Shown here: positions 48,864-56,772 of the stretch, in pieces
How positions within the stretch are numbered: position 1 is the stretch's first letter
Layout: each line of letters starts with the position of its first letter
NCBI RefSeq assembly: GCF_030817415.1
Contig: NZ_JAUSZI010000002.1
Span: forward strand, 5,394,001 to 5,458,000
Source of the DNA: Streptomyces umbrinus
Lineage (GTDB): Bacteria; Actinomycetota; Actinomycetes; Streptomycetales; Streptomycetaceae
Reading direction: 5' to 3'
Length of the DNA: 64,000 nt
Notes under the pieces: model-generated
What the model saw: only the letters and a program-made list of their open reading frames with translations
The model's database searches: none
Told to the model about the DNA's origin: nothing
Made by a program: the position numbers and the translations under genes

Positions 48864-49373
48864 TCAGACCACCTCGAACGCCAGGTCCCCGTACACGGCC
48901 GGAGCCGAGTCGCACGTCACCGCGATTGCCGCCGTCGCCGAACAGCGGTCCACCTCGCACCAGATGCGCTTGCCGGCGCCCTCGCTGCTCCAGCCCCAGC
49001 GGTCGGCGAGGCCGTCGACGAGGGCCAGGCCACGGCCGTTGGTCTCGTCGCCGTCCGCGCATCGGGGGCGGGGCGGGCGGGCGCTGGCATCGAGCACCTC
49101 AAGACGGACGGTGGCCACAGCCTCCGCCACGGCCCGCTCTCCGACGGTGGGCCCGGTCACGGAACTCGGCAGCAACAGCCGCAGCACGGCCGGACGGCCG
49201 GTGTGCACCACCGCGTTGGTGACCAGCTCGGAGACGAGCAGGATCAGGGTCTCGGCAAGCGGCTCATCGGCCTCTATCCCGGACCCCGCGAGCCGCGAAC
49301 GGGCCCACCTCCGTGCCCGCCCCACCTCTGCGGGGTCGGGCCGGATCTCCAGCTGCACTTGAAGCACCTGCAC
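48864..49373 (-). CDS. ATP-binding protein, RsbW/anti-sigma kinase-like
   Basis: A 169-residue HATPase domain protein. LVSELVTNAVVHTGRPAVLRL is the N-box, DETNGRGLALVDGLADRWGW the G-box, and GKRIWCEVD the end strand. It resembles the single-domain kinases that bind sigma-factor antagonists in Streptomyces. It is a lone gene; the 480-bp region upstream has a palindrome (CCACGATCGTGG at 49424-49435). Confidence 0.82.
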   Translation of the reverse strand: MQVLQVQLEIRPDPAEVGRARRWARSRLAGSGIEADEPLAETLILLVSELVTNAVVHTGRPAVLRLLLPSSVTGPTVGERAVAEAVATVRLEVLDASARPPRPRCADGDETNGRGLALVDGLADRWGWSSEGAGKRIWCEVDRCSATAAIAVTCDSAPAVYGDLAFEVV

Positions 49374-49853
49374 CGCTCACACCATCCGAACCGGCGGACA
49401 CATCGCCTCGCGCCTCGCAAGGGCCACGATCGTGGTCAGAAAAGGGTTCACGGAACGTGATCCCCTTAGGAGACAGCATGGTTGACGTACAGTCACCCCA
49501 ACAAGCGCTTCGGGCATATTCCAGCGCGAAGGAGTACGCGTGCGGCATACTGTGCGACGCTCGTCACGGGGAGTCGAACAGGCAGGAACGGTCCTGCTTC
49601 CTGCCTCGCGAGCGGTGCGCATCGCCGGATCCGGAGTTGCCTCAGGGGCAACACCGTGATGGCTCGGCCTCAGAACCACTCGCATCCCACACAAGGTACC
49701 GGAGCACAGCTCCGACTCCAGGCCGTGACGAGTCACGCATAGGACACAACCCGATATCAACGCTCGGTAATTCCGGTATGCCACGTTCAGTGACATCCGT
49801 CCGTTCGGGCCCGTTCCGTCATGCCACGATCGACGGCAATGGTCGTGCACAGT
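49374..49853. other. 480-bp intergenic region with two inverted repeats
   Basis: Contains CCACGATCGTGG (49424-49435) and a hairpin AGGCAGGAA...TTCCTGCCT (49580-49606). A short frame from ATG 49478 (MVDVQSPQQALRAYSSAKEY) follows TTAGGAGACAGC but then runs into antisense of the next gene; a small peptide gene is possible but unproved. Confidence 0.4.
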
Positions 49854-50738
49854 TCACGTCCGGGGCCCTGGTGCGGCGATCCGCAGATCCTCCGCGAGTG
49901 CTTCCTCGGCCTCGGCCGCGCTCTGCCCGCGACGGGCCCGCAACCAGGCACGTTTGAGGTGAAGGTGCACGTCGGACTCCCATGTGAATCCCATGCCGCC
50001 GTGCACCTGGAGGCAGTCGCGGGCGCCGAGCTCGGCGGCCTCGTCGGCCAGCAGTCCGGCCGTCGCGATGTCGAGCGGATCGGCCGTGACGGCGGCCGCG
50101 TACACCGCACCACGCGCCACCTCCACCCGCACCAGCATCTCCGAGCACAGGTGTTTCACCGCCTGGAAGGCCCCGATCGGCTGCCCGAACTGCTCACGGG
50201 TCCGGGCGTGTTGCACGGCCAGTTCACAGGTGCGGGAGGCGGAGCCCAACTGCTCGGCGGCGGTCAGCAGCGCGGCCACCGGGTCGGGCGGCGCGACCCG
50301 GGGCACCCGGTGCAGCGGAGTGAGCGGATCCGCCGAGCGCATCGCGACGGCTCCCGTCACATCGCCGCGTACGACGTCGGCCTCGTCCAGCCACTCGACG
50401 AGCGTACCGTCGACGGCCGCGACGACACTCTCCCCGGTGGCCGCTCCGGGCACCTCGCCGACCGCGAGGTGCGTGGCCACGAGAGGTCCGGTCAGCAGCG
50501 CCCGGCCGGCCTCCTCGAAGGCCAGTACCGCCTCCGGGAGTCCCAGTCCGACCCCGCCCGCCGTCTCGGGCAGTCGCAGCGCGAAGAAGCCCGCCTCGCC
50601 CAACTCCCGCCAGAGCGCACGGTCGAGCCCTGGGGCGTCCACGGCGGCCCGCAACTGCTCCCGTCCGAAGCGCCGGTCCAGCAGTTCGCGTACACCCGCC
50701 CGCAACGCCCGTTGATCATCAGTGAGTTGGAAATCCAT
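49854..50738 (-). CDS. acyl-CoA dehydrogenase, short form
   Basis: A 294-residue protein of the acyl-CoA dehydrogenase fold. It keeps the N-terminal helices (MDFQLTDDQRALRAGVRELLDRRFG), LPETAGGVGLGLPEAVLAFEEAG and the C-terminal ARTREQFGQPIGAFQAVKHLCSEMLVRVE and QVHGGMGFTWESDVHLHLKRA, but the middle beta domain is much shortened (about 90 residues fewer than normal). In actinobacterial steroid catabolism, such short forms pair with a full-length partner as alpha2beta2 enzymes. A full-length gene lies 4 bp upstream. Confidence 0.87.
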   Translation of the reverse strand: MDFQLTDDQRALRAGVRELLDRRFGREQLRAAVDAPGLDRALWRELGEAGFFALRLPETAGGVGLGLPEAVLAFEEAGRALLTGPLVATHLAVGEVPGAATGESVVAAVDGTLVEWLDEADVVRGDVTGAVAMRSADPLTPLHRVPRVAPPDPVAALLTAAEQLGSASRTCELAVQHARTREQFGQPIGAFQAVKHLCSEMLVRVEVARGAVYAAAVTADPLDIATAGLLADEAAELGARDCLQVHGGMGFTWESDVHLHLKRAWLRARRGQSAAEAEEALAEDLRIAAPGPRT

Positions 50739-50742
50739 ACGG

Positions 50743-51897
50743 TCATCGCCCCTTCGGGAGGCCCAGGATCCGTTCGGCCACGATGTTCCGCTGGATCTGC
50801 GAGGTACCGGCCGCGATGGTGTACGAGAGGGACGACAGCCGGTCCAGCGTCCACGGGCTGTCGAGGTCGAGCGCCTCGGGGCCGAGCACGTCGGCCGCCG
50901 CGTCGTACAGGTCCTGCCGCGCGCGCGAGTAGCTCAGTTTGAAAACCGAACCCCCGATGCCCGGTACTCCGCCCGACCGCTCCGACTCGCTCACGTTCCA
51001 CTGCGTGAGCCGCCAGAGCGCACGGAACTCGGCATTCAGCCGACCGAGCCTGCGCCGCAGTGGCACATCGTCCCAACGGCCGTTCTTCCGCGCCTCGCGC
51101 GCGAGTTCACCGAGGACGCGCCGACAGGCCACCACCTCGCCCACGAAGGCCGTCCCGCGCTCGAACGACAGCGTCACCATGGTCACGCGCCAGCCGTCGT
51201 TCTCCTCGCCGACCCGGTTGGCGACGGGCACCCGCACCTCGTCGAGGAACACCTCCGCGAACTCGGTCGAACCCGCGAGCGTACGCAGCGGACGGACCGT
51301 GATCCCCGGGGCGTCCATCGGCATCGCGAGCCACGAAATCCCCCGGTGCTTGGGCGCCTTCGCATCCGTCCGCACCAACAGCTCGCACCAGTCGGCGACT
51401 TCCGCGTGGGAGGTCCAGATCTTGGAGCCGCTCACCACGTAGTCGTCGCCGTCCCGCCGCGCGCGCGTGCGCAGTGCCGCGAGGTCCGAGCCGGCGTCCG
51501 GCTCGCTGAACCCCTGGCACCACACCTCCTCGCCACGCAGCACGGGCGGCAGCCAGCGTGCCCGCTGCCCGGCGCTCCCCTCGGCCGCGATGGTGGGCCC
51601 GGCGTGCAGCAGCCCGACGAAATTGGCCCCTACGTAGGGCGCGCCCGCCTTCTCCGTCTCCTCCAGGAAGATCAGGTGCTGCGTGGGCGTGGCTCCGCGG
51701 CCCCCCGCGTCGGCGGGCCAGTGGAGCCCCGCGTACCCGGCGTCGTACAGCATGCGCTGCCAGCCGAGGTCGTACGCGCGCCTGCCGGGCCAGTCGTCGG
51801 GGGAGGGTTTGGGGGGCAGCCCGGGGAGGACCTTCGCGAGCCACTCCCGCAGGTGCGCCCGGAACTCCTCCTCCTCGGGCGTGTAGGAGAGGTCCAT
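50743..51897 (-). CDS. acyl-CoA dehydrogenase, full length
   Basis: A 384-residue acyl-CoA dehydrogenase: YTPEEEEFRAHLREWLAKVLPGLP, WPADAGGRGATPTQHLIFLEETEKAGAPYV, EVWCQGFSEPDAGSDLAALRTRARRDG, WTSHAEVADWCELLVRT and AGTSQIQRNIVAERILGLPKGR. The ATG overlaps the amidohydrolase stop by one base (TAATG). With the short form next to it, it probably makes one heteromeric enzyme for a bulky acyl-CoA. Confidence 0.9.
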   Translation of the reverse strand: MDLSYTPEEEEFRAHLREWLAKVLPGLPPKPSPDDWPGRRAYDLGWQRMLYDAGYAGLHWPADAGGRGATPTQHLIFLEETEKAGAPYVGANFVGLLHAGPTIAAEGSAGQRARWLPPVLRGEEVWCQGFSEPDAGSDLAALRTRARRDGDDYVVSGSKIWTSHAEVADWCELLVRTDAKAPKHRGISWLAMPMDAPGITVRPLRTLAGSTEFAEVFLDEVRVPVANRVGEENDGWRVTMVTLSFERGTAFVGEVVACRRVLGELAREARKNGRWDDVPLRRRLGRLNAEFRALWRLTQWNVSESERSGGVPGIGGSVFKLSYSRARQDLYDAAADVLGPEALDLDSPWTLDRLSSLSYTIAAGTSQIQRNIVAERILGLPKGR

Positions 51898-53090
51898 TAC
51901 TTGTCGAGGTCCAGGCCGAGCATGCGGATGGCGTTGCCGCGCATCAGCTTGTAGACGGTCTCGTCGTCGAGGCCCTTCATGTGGTCGAGGGCGACCTCCT
52001 TGGTGTGCGGGAAGGTCGAGTCGACGTGCGGGTAGTCGGTCTCGAAGGTCGCGTTGTCCCGGCCCACCACGTCCAGCGACGCGACGCCGTGCTTGTCGCG
52101 GAAGAAGCAGCAGAAGATCTGCCGGTAGTAGTAGGTGGAGGGCGGCTCGGGGATCAGGTCCCTGACCCCTCCCCAGGCCCGGTGCTCCTCCCACACGTCG
52201 TCGGCGCGCTCCAGGGCGTACGGGATCCAGCCCATCTGCCCTTCGGAGTAGGCAAGTTTGAGCTGCGGGAACTTCACGAGGACCCCACTGAACAGGAAGT
52301 CCATCATCGAGGCCATGGCGTTGTTGAAGCTGAGCGAGGCCTGGACGGCGGGCGGAGCGTCCGGCGACGCGGCGGGCATCTGGCTGCTGCTGCCGATATG
52401 CATGTTGACGACGGTGCCGGTCTCCTGGCAGACCGCGAAGAACGGGTCCCAGTAGCCGGAGTGGATGGACGGCAGCCCGAGGTGGGTGGGGATCTCGGAG
52501 AAGGTCACGGCTCGCACGCCGCGCGCCGCGTTCCGCCGGATCTCCGCGACAGCGAGCTCGATGTCCCAGAGCGGAATGATGCACAACGGAATCAGCCGCC
52601 CCCCACTCCCCCCGCACCACTCCTCGACCATGAAGTCGTTGTAGGCGCGCACGCAGGCCAGCGCGACCTCCTTGTCGTGCGCCTCGGCGAAGGTCTGCCC
52701 GCAGAACCGCGGGAAGGTCGGGAAGCACAGCGAGCCCTCGACGTGGTTCGCGTCCATGTCCTTGAGCCGCTCGACCGGATCCCAGCAGCCGGGCCGCATC
52801 TCCGCGCGCGTGATGCCCTCAAGGGTCATCTCGTCCCGGTCGAAGCCGACGGCGGCGATGTTGCGCTTGTACGGGAACTTCAGGTCCTCGTAGATCCACC
52901 AGTCGGTCGGCGGCCCGTCCGGGTCCATCGTGATCTGGTACTTGCCCGCCACATAGGCGAGTTCGCCGATCCCGGCCGTCAGCGGCTTGGGGCCGCGGTC
53001 CTGGTACTTCTTCGGCAGCCAGGTCTCGAAGAGGTTCGCGGGCTCGATCACATGGTCGTCGACGCTGATGATGCGGGGCAGTTCGGTCAT
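51897..53090 (-). CDS. amidohydrolase family protein, second paralogue
   Basis: A 397-residue metal-dependent hydrolase from ATG 53090 (MTELPRIISVDDHVIEPANLFETWLP), preceded by GGAGGGGACCC. Marks are the VDDH metal motif, CFPTFPRFCGQTF, EIPTHLGLPSIHSGYWDPFFAVCQETGTVVNMHIGSSS (central His) and FETDYPHVDSTFPHTKEV (final Asp). It is a near relative of the protein at 458-1690; both head an operon behind a CTGACGG palindrome. The family includes decarboxylases and ring-opening hydrolases. The substrate is unknown. Confidence 0.87.
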   Translation of the reverse strand: MTELPRIISVDDHVIEPANLFETWLPKKYQDRGPKPLTAGIGELAYVAGKYQITMDPDGPPTDWWIYEDLKFPYKRNIAAVGFDRDEMTLEGITRAEMRPGCWDPVERLKDMDANHVEGSLCFPTFPRFCGQTFAEAHDKEVALACVRAYNDFMVEEWCGGSGGRLIPLCIIPLWDIELAVAEIRRNAARGVRAVTFSEIPTHLGLPSIHSGYWDPFFAVCQETGTVVNMHIGSSSQMPAASPDAPPAVQASLSFNNAMASMMDFLFSGVLVKFPQLKLAYSEGQMGWIPYALERADDVWEEHRAWGGVRDLIPEPPSTYYYRQIFCCFFRDKHGVASLDVVGRDNATFETDYPHVDSTFPHTKEVALDHMKGLDDETVYKLMRGNAIRMLGLDLDK

Positions 53091-53121
53091 GGGTCCCCTC
53101 CGCCGGGCCAACTGCGGGTAT

Positions 53122-53136
53122 CTGACGGACCGTCAG
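53122..53136. promoter_or_regulatory. CTGACG palindrome, regulon site 12
   Basis: CTGACGGACCGTCAG, 32 bp upstream of the amidohydrolase ATG. It differs in one central base from site 1, which precedes the paralogous amidohydrolase. Confidence 0.78.
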
Positions 53137-53210
53137 CTACAGGTCCCCTAGAAGGCTAGCCCCGCACCCCTGGACCGACAAGGCACCGAGCCCTACGCTC
53201 TCCAGCCAAT

Positions 53211-53225
53211 CTGACTACCCGTCAG
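53211..53225. promoter_or_regulatory. CTGACG palindrome, regulon site 13
   Basis: CTGACTACCCGTCAG with left flank AAT, 19 bp upstream of the acyl-CoA ligase ATG at 53244; its core is identical to site 2. Confidence 0.78.
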
Positions 53226-53243
53226 CTGTGAGGAGCACGGGCC

Positions 53244-54755
53244 ATGACGACGGACACCGCACACGCACTGGGCGCCTCCCGCACCTTCTGGGAACTCGTC
53301 GAGCGTCGCGCCGCGCTCACCCCCGACCGCCCCGTCCTCCTCCAGGACGACCGCACGCTCACCTTCGAGGAGCTGCGCGCGGGCGCGGAGCGGACCGCGG
53401 CCGGCCTCCATGACCTGGGCGTGCGCCCCGGCACGGTGGTCGCCTGGCAGTTGCCGACCCGCATCGAGACGGTCGTGCTCGCGATGGCCCTGGCCAGGCT
53501 GGGCGCGGTCCAGTCCCCGGTGATCCCCTTCTACCGGGACCGCGAAGTCGCCTTCGCCGTAAGGGAGTCGGGGGCCGCACACTTCGCCGTACCGGGCGAG
53601 TGGCGCGGCTTCGACCACACGGCGATGGCGGAACGCATCAACGCACCCGGCGTCTTCGAGGCGTACGACTCCCTACCCGAGGGGAACCCTTCCGTCCTGC
53701 CCCCGCCCCCCACCACGGGCACGGACGTGCGCTGGATCTACTGGACCTCGGGGACCACGTCCGACCCCAAGGGCGTACTGCACACGGACCGTTCGCTGAT
53801 CGCCGGCGGCTCCTGCCTCGCCCACGCGCTGCACCTGTCGGCCGACGACATCGGCTCGATCGCGTTCCCCTTCGCGCACATAGGCGGCCCCGACTATCTG
53901 GTCATGCTGCTGCTGTACGGGTTCCCGGCGGTCCTCTTCGAGAAGTTCGGACTGCCGGACGCGCTGGAGGGCTACCGCAAGCACGGGGTGACGGTGGCGG
54001 GCGGCTCGACGGCGTTCTACTCGATGTTCCTGGCCGAACAGCGCAAGCAGCCGGACGCCAGACTCATCCCCACCCTGCGCCTCCTCGCGGGCGGCGGCGC
54101 GCCGAAGCCGCCCGAGGTCCACCACGCCGTCGTACGGGAGATGGGCGTCCGGCTGACCCACGGATACGGCATGACCGAGGTCCCGATGATCACGATGGGC
54201 TCGCCCGACGACTCGGAGGAGAACCTCGCGACGACCGAGGGAAGGCCCCCGGAGGGGATGGAGATCCGGATCGTGGACGGGGAGGTGAGACTGCGCGGAG
54301 AAGCCGTCTGCACGGGCTATCTGAACCCCGCGCAGACCACGGAGGCCTTCGACGAGGACGGTTTCCTGATCACAGGAGACCTCGGGCACCTCACGCCCTC
54401 CGGCCATCTGGTCCTGACGGGCCGCCTGAAGGACGTCATCATCCGCAAGGGAGAGAACATCTCGGCGAAGGAGATAGAGGACCTGCTGCACCGCCACCCG
54501 GCGGTAGGAGATGTCGCGGTGATAGGCCTGCCGGACGCGGAACGCGGCGAACGCGTATGCGCGGTGATCGAACAACCGGACAAAACTCCGCAGTTGACGC
54601 TCTCCGCCATCACCGACTACCTACGCTCGGAAGGGCTGTCCGTGCACAAGCTGCCGGAGCAACTGGAGCTGGTGGACGCCCTTCCGCGCAACGAGACCCT
54701 GCGGAAGGTGCTCAAGTACAAGCTCAGGGAACGCTATTCGGGCACCGTGAAGTAG
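53244..54755 (+). CDS. AMP-forming acyl-CoA ligase
   Basis: A 503-residue adenylate-forming enzyme: IYWTSGTTSDPKGVLHTDRSL, HGYGMTEVPMITMGSPDD, FLITGDLGHLTPSGHLVLTGRLKDVIIRKGENISAKEIEDLL and PRNETLRKVLKYKLRERY (catalytic Lys in LRKV or VLKY). It resembles cyclohexanecarboxylate- or acyl-CoA ligases rather than long-chain ones. The start ATG follows GTGAGGAGCACGGGCC. It is divergent from the amidohydrolase-dehydrogenase operon and would supply its substrate as CoA ester. Its 3' end overlaps the EF-hand gene by 22 bp. Confidence 0.88.
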   Translation: MTTDTAHALGASRTFWELVERRAALTPDRPVLLQDDRTLTFEELRAGAERTAAGLHDLGVRPGTVVAWQLPTRIETVVLAMALARLGAVQSPVIPFYRDREVAFAVRESGAAHFAVPGEWRGFDHTAMAERINAPGVFEAYDSLPEGNPSVLPPPPTTGTDVRWIYWTSGTTSDPKGVLHTDRSLIAGGSCLAHALHLSADDIGSIAFPFAHIGGPDYLVMLLLYGFPAVLFEKFGLPDALEGYRKHGVTVAGGSTAFYSMFLAEQRKQPDARLIPTLRLLAGGGAPKPPEVHHAVVREMGVRLTHGYGMTEVPMITMGSPDDSEENLATTEGRPPEGMEIRIVDGEVRLRGEAVCTGYLNPAQTTEAFDEDGFLITGDLGHLTPSGHLVLTGRLKDVIIRKGENISAKEIEDLLHRHPAVGDVAVIGLPDAERGERVCAVIEQPDKTPQLTLSAITDYLRSEGLSVHKLPEQLELVDALPRNETLRKVLKYKLRERYSGTVK

Positions 54756-55246
54756 CGGGCGAAGGCGCTCACGATCTCCGGCTCGGTGACCCGGCCGTCG
54801 GAGTCCGCATCCAGCGCGCCGGCCGCGGCGGTGGCGACGGTCTCGGGCGCGCCGAGGGCCTTGAGGGCCCGCGCGATCTCGTCGACGGTCGCCGCCGAGT
54901 CCCCGTCGCCGTCCGCGATGGCGAGCGCCGCGTCCAGGAACGGGCGGGCGATCTCGGCGAACCGGTCGGCGTTGTCCCGCAGCCGCTTCACCGCGCCGCC
55001 CACGAACTCCTCGCGGGTGATCCGCTGGTCGCCGTCCCGGTCCGCTATTCCGGCCATGCCCTGCCAGAAGGCCTCCGCGCCGATGTAGAGGGCCTGGCCC
55101 TTGTCGGACCGGGCCGTCGTGCCGAACTCGGCGAGCAGCGCCTTGGTCGCCGCGTTGAAGTCCTCGCGGTCGATATAGCCGTTGCCGTCCTGATCGAAGG
55201 TGGCGAACCGGGCGGCGATCTTTCGCTCGTACTCGGTGCTGACCAT
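54734..55246 (-). CDS. EF-hand calcium-binding protein (calerythrin-like)
   Basis: A 170-residue protein with four EF-hand loops: DQDGNGYIDREDF, DRDGDQRITREEF, DGDGDSAATVDEI and DADSDGRVTEPEI. Loops one, two and four have the 1-3-5-12 acidic positions; the third is weaker at position 12. It is like calerythrin of actinobacteria, a cytoplasmic calcium buffer or sensor. The stop lies inside the converging ligase gene. Confidence 0.92.
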   Translation of the reverse strand: MVSTEYERKIAARFATFDQDGNGYIDREDFNAATKALLAEFGTTARSDKGQALYIGAEAFWQGMAGIADRDGDQRITREEFVGGAVKRLRDNADRFAEIARPFLDAALAIADGDGDSAATVDEIARALKALGAPETVATAAAGALDADSDGRVTEPEIVSAFARYFTVPE

Positions 55247-55422
55247 GTCTTTTCGGGCCGCCTTACATCACGTGGGTACGTCTGGCAGGGAGCGTACGAC
55301 GACCGGGGCCCTCGGGGAGCGGGAAAACGACGCTTGTGCCAAGACCGGGGAAATACCGCGACAACCGTGTCGCGGAGTTACCGGACGATCTTCCCCTCTA
55401 CTTGACCCGCACGTGACGCGAA

Positions 55423-55797
55423 TCACGCGGACAGGGAATCCGGCTCGTCGTCGACAGCGGCACCGACATCGGGATAGACGTCGAAGAGCCGGCGCACACC
55501 CAGGGCGCCCAGCACCCTGTTGACGTGGGATCCGTCCACGGCGCCCTGCGCGGGAAGGATCAAGCGGAGGCGCCCCTGACATGAGCGGAGCAGTCGCCGG
55601 CTCGCGATCAGCACCCCCACACCACTGGAGTCGCAGAACAGGACTCCGGAGAGATCGAGGACAACACTGTGCCGCCCGTCGGCCACGGCGTCGTGCACGC
55701 GCTGCCGCAGCACCGGTGACGTCACCAGATCCATCTCGCCCGACACCCGGAGCACGGCCCAGCCGCGCTGCTCGCCGTCGGTCACCCTGAGCGTCAC
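55423..55797 (-). CDS. STAS-domain anti-anti-sigma factor
   Basis: A 124-residue protein: GWAVLRVSGEMDLVTSPVLRQRVHDAVADGRHSVVLDLSGVLFCDSSGVGVLIASRRLLRSCQGRLRLI. The DSSG motif holds the Ser that an anti-sigma kinase phosphorylates. The partner kinase could be either ATP-binding protein in the window or another. It stands alone near an ECF sigma gene in the opposite direction. Confidence 0.9.
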   Translation of the reverse strand: MTLRVTDGEQRGWAVLRVSGEMDLVTSPVLRQRVHDAVADGRHSVVLDLSGVLFCDSSGVGVLIASRRLLRSCQGRLRLILPAQGAVDGSHVNRVLGALGVRRLFDVYPDVGAAVDDEPDSLSA

Positions 55798-56208
55798 GCG
55801 CCTGCCCCTCGCTCGACGTTGTTGGACCCTGACGGCCCGACGACGTCGGACCCGGAAACGGAACCGGAAGTGGTCCTGTCATTTCCCTGGTGCGCGGCTG
55901 CCCCACCCTCACTCCATGAAACACCGGATGCGGAATCGAAGCGTGCCCCAGTTGGGCTGTTTCGGTCGAGAACGGTCTAGTACGGTCGATCCTGATCGCA
56001 CCGAGCCACGGCAGACACACGCACACCGTGAGGAGCCACACGCACAGCGTGATCGGGGCATTACCATCCGCAGCTCCGCGAGGGGCGCGCATTGCCACAA
56101 AGGGGCGTGCGTTGTCAGGGGTGCCGACTACATTCGGGAGGAAGCCGGAGAGGAGAATCCGGTGGACACAGGGACAGGCGCACCGCACGACCGGGGGTGA
56201 GGGGCCGC
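55798..56208. other. 411-bp divergent region before the sigma factor gene
   Basis: A gap between the leftward STAS gene and the rightward sigma gene. It contains repeated CGGTCGA/ACGGTC words (about 55965-55990) and CACACCGTGAGG/CACAGCGTGATC, which could be promoter elements. No ORF with family similarity is seen. Confidence 0.4.
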
Positions 56209-56772
56209 ATGACCAACAAGGACGCGCCGCCCCGCTGGGACCGCAAGATGCAACAGCGGCTCGCACGCGGGGAGGCGGCCGCGCTCGGTGAGCTCTACGA
56301 CCGATTCGCTTCGCTCGTGCACGGCCTCGCCCATCGCGTGCTCGGAGACGACCGGGCCGCCGACGGCGTCACCCGCGAGGTCTTCGCCCACGTCTGGGAG
56401 AACCCGGAGGCGTACGACCCCAAGCAGGGCCCCCTGCGCTCCTGGGTCGCCACACTGACCCACCGCCTCGCCGTGCAGCGCCTGCGCGCGACGGAGACCG
56501 CCGCGCTCGCCCACGACTGCTCGGGCAGCACCGAGGAACTGGAGCGCAAGGTCCGCCGCGCCTCGGTGGCGGCCCGCGCCGACTACATCGTCCAGTCCAT
56601 GCCCGCCCCGCTGCGCGCGGCCCTGGAGCTCGCCTACTTCCAGCGCCGCGACTACCGCCAGACCGCCGCCGACCTCGGCGTCACCGAGGACGAGGCCCGC
56701 CGCCGCCTGCGCCTGGGCCTCCAGCTCCTGTCGACAGCCCACGACACGGGCCGCTCCGGGGGTGCCCGATGA
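56209..56772 (+). CDS. ECF-type RNA polymerase sigma factor
   Basis: A 187-residue sigma-70-family protein from ATG 56209 (MTNKDAPPRWDRKMQQRL), preceded by GAGGGGCC. Region 2 reads ALGELYDRFASLVHGLAHRVLGDDRAADGVTREVFAHVWENPEAYDPKQGPLRSWVATLTHRLAVQRLRA; region 4 reads LELAYFQRRDYRQTAADLGVTEDEARRRLRLGLQLL. It overlaps the next gene by 4 bp (ATGA), which codes for a zinc-finger protein that would hold it inactive. Longer frames upstream lack similarity. Confidence 0.9.
   Translation: MTNKDAPPRWDRKMQQRLARGEAAALGELYDRFASLVHGLAHRVLGDDRAADGVTREVFAHVWENPEAYDPKQGPLRSWVATLTHRLAVQRLRATETAALAHDCSGSTEELERKVRRASVAARADYIVQSMPAPLRAALELAYFQRRDYRQTAADLGVTEDEARRRLRLGLQLLSTAHDTGRSGGAR

Noticed and set aside
49478..49853. 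Small ORF starting MVDVQSPQQALRAYSSAKEY after a good ribosome site
   Set aside because: The frame continues as antisense into the acyl-CoA dehydrogenase gene and has no recognisable domain or natural end; kept only as a possibility in the intergenic entry.
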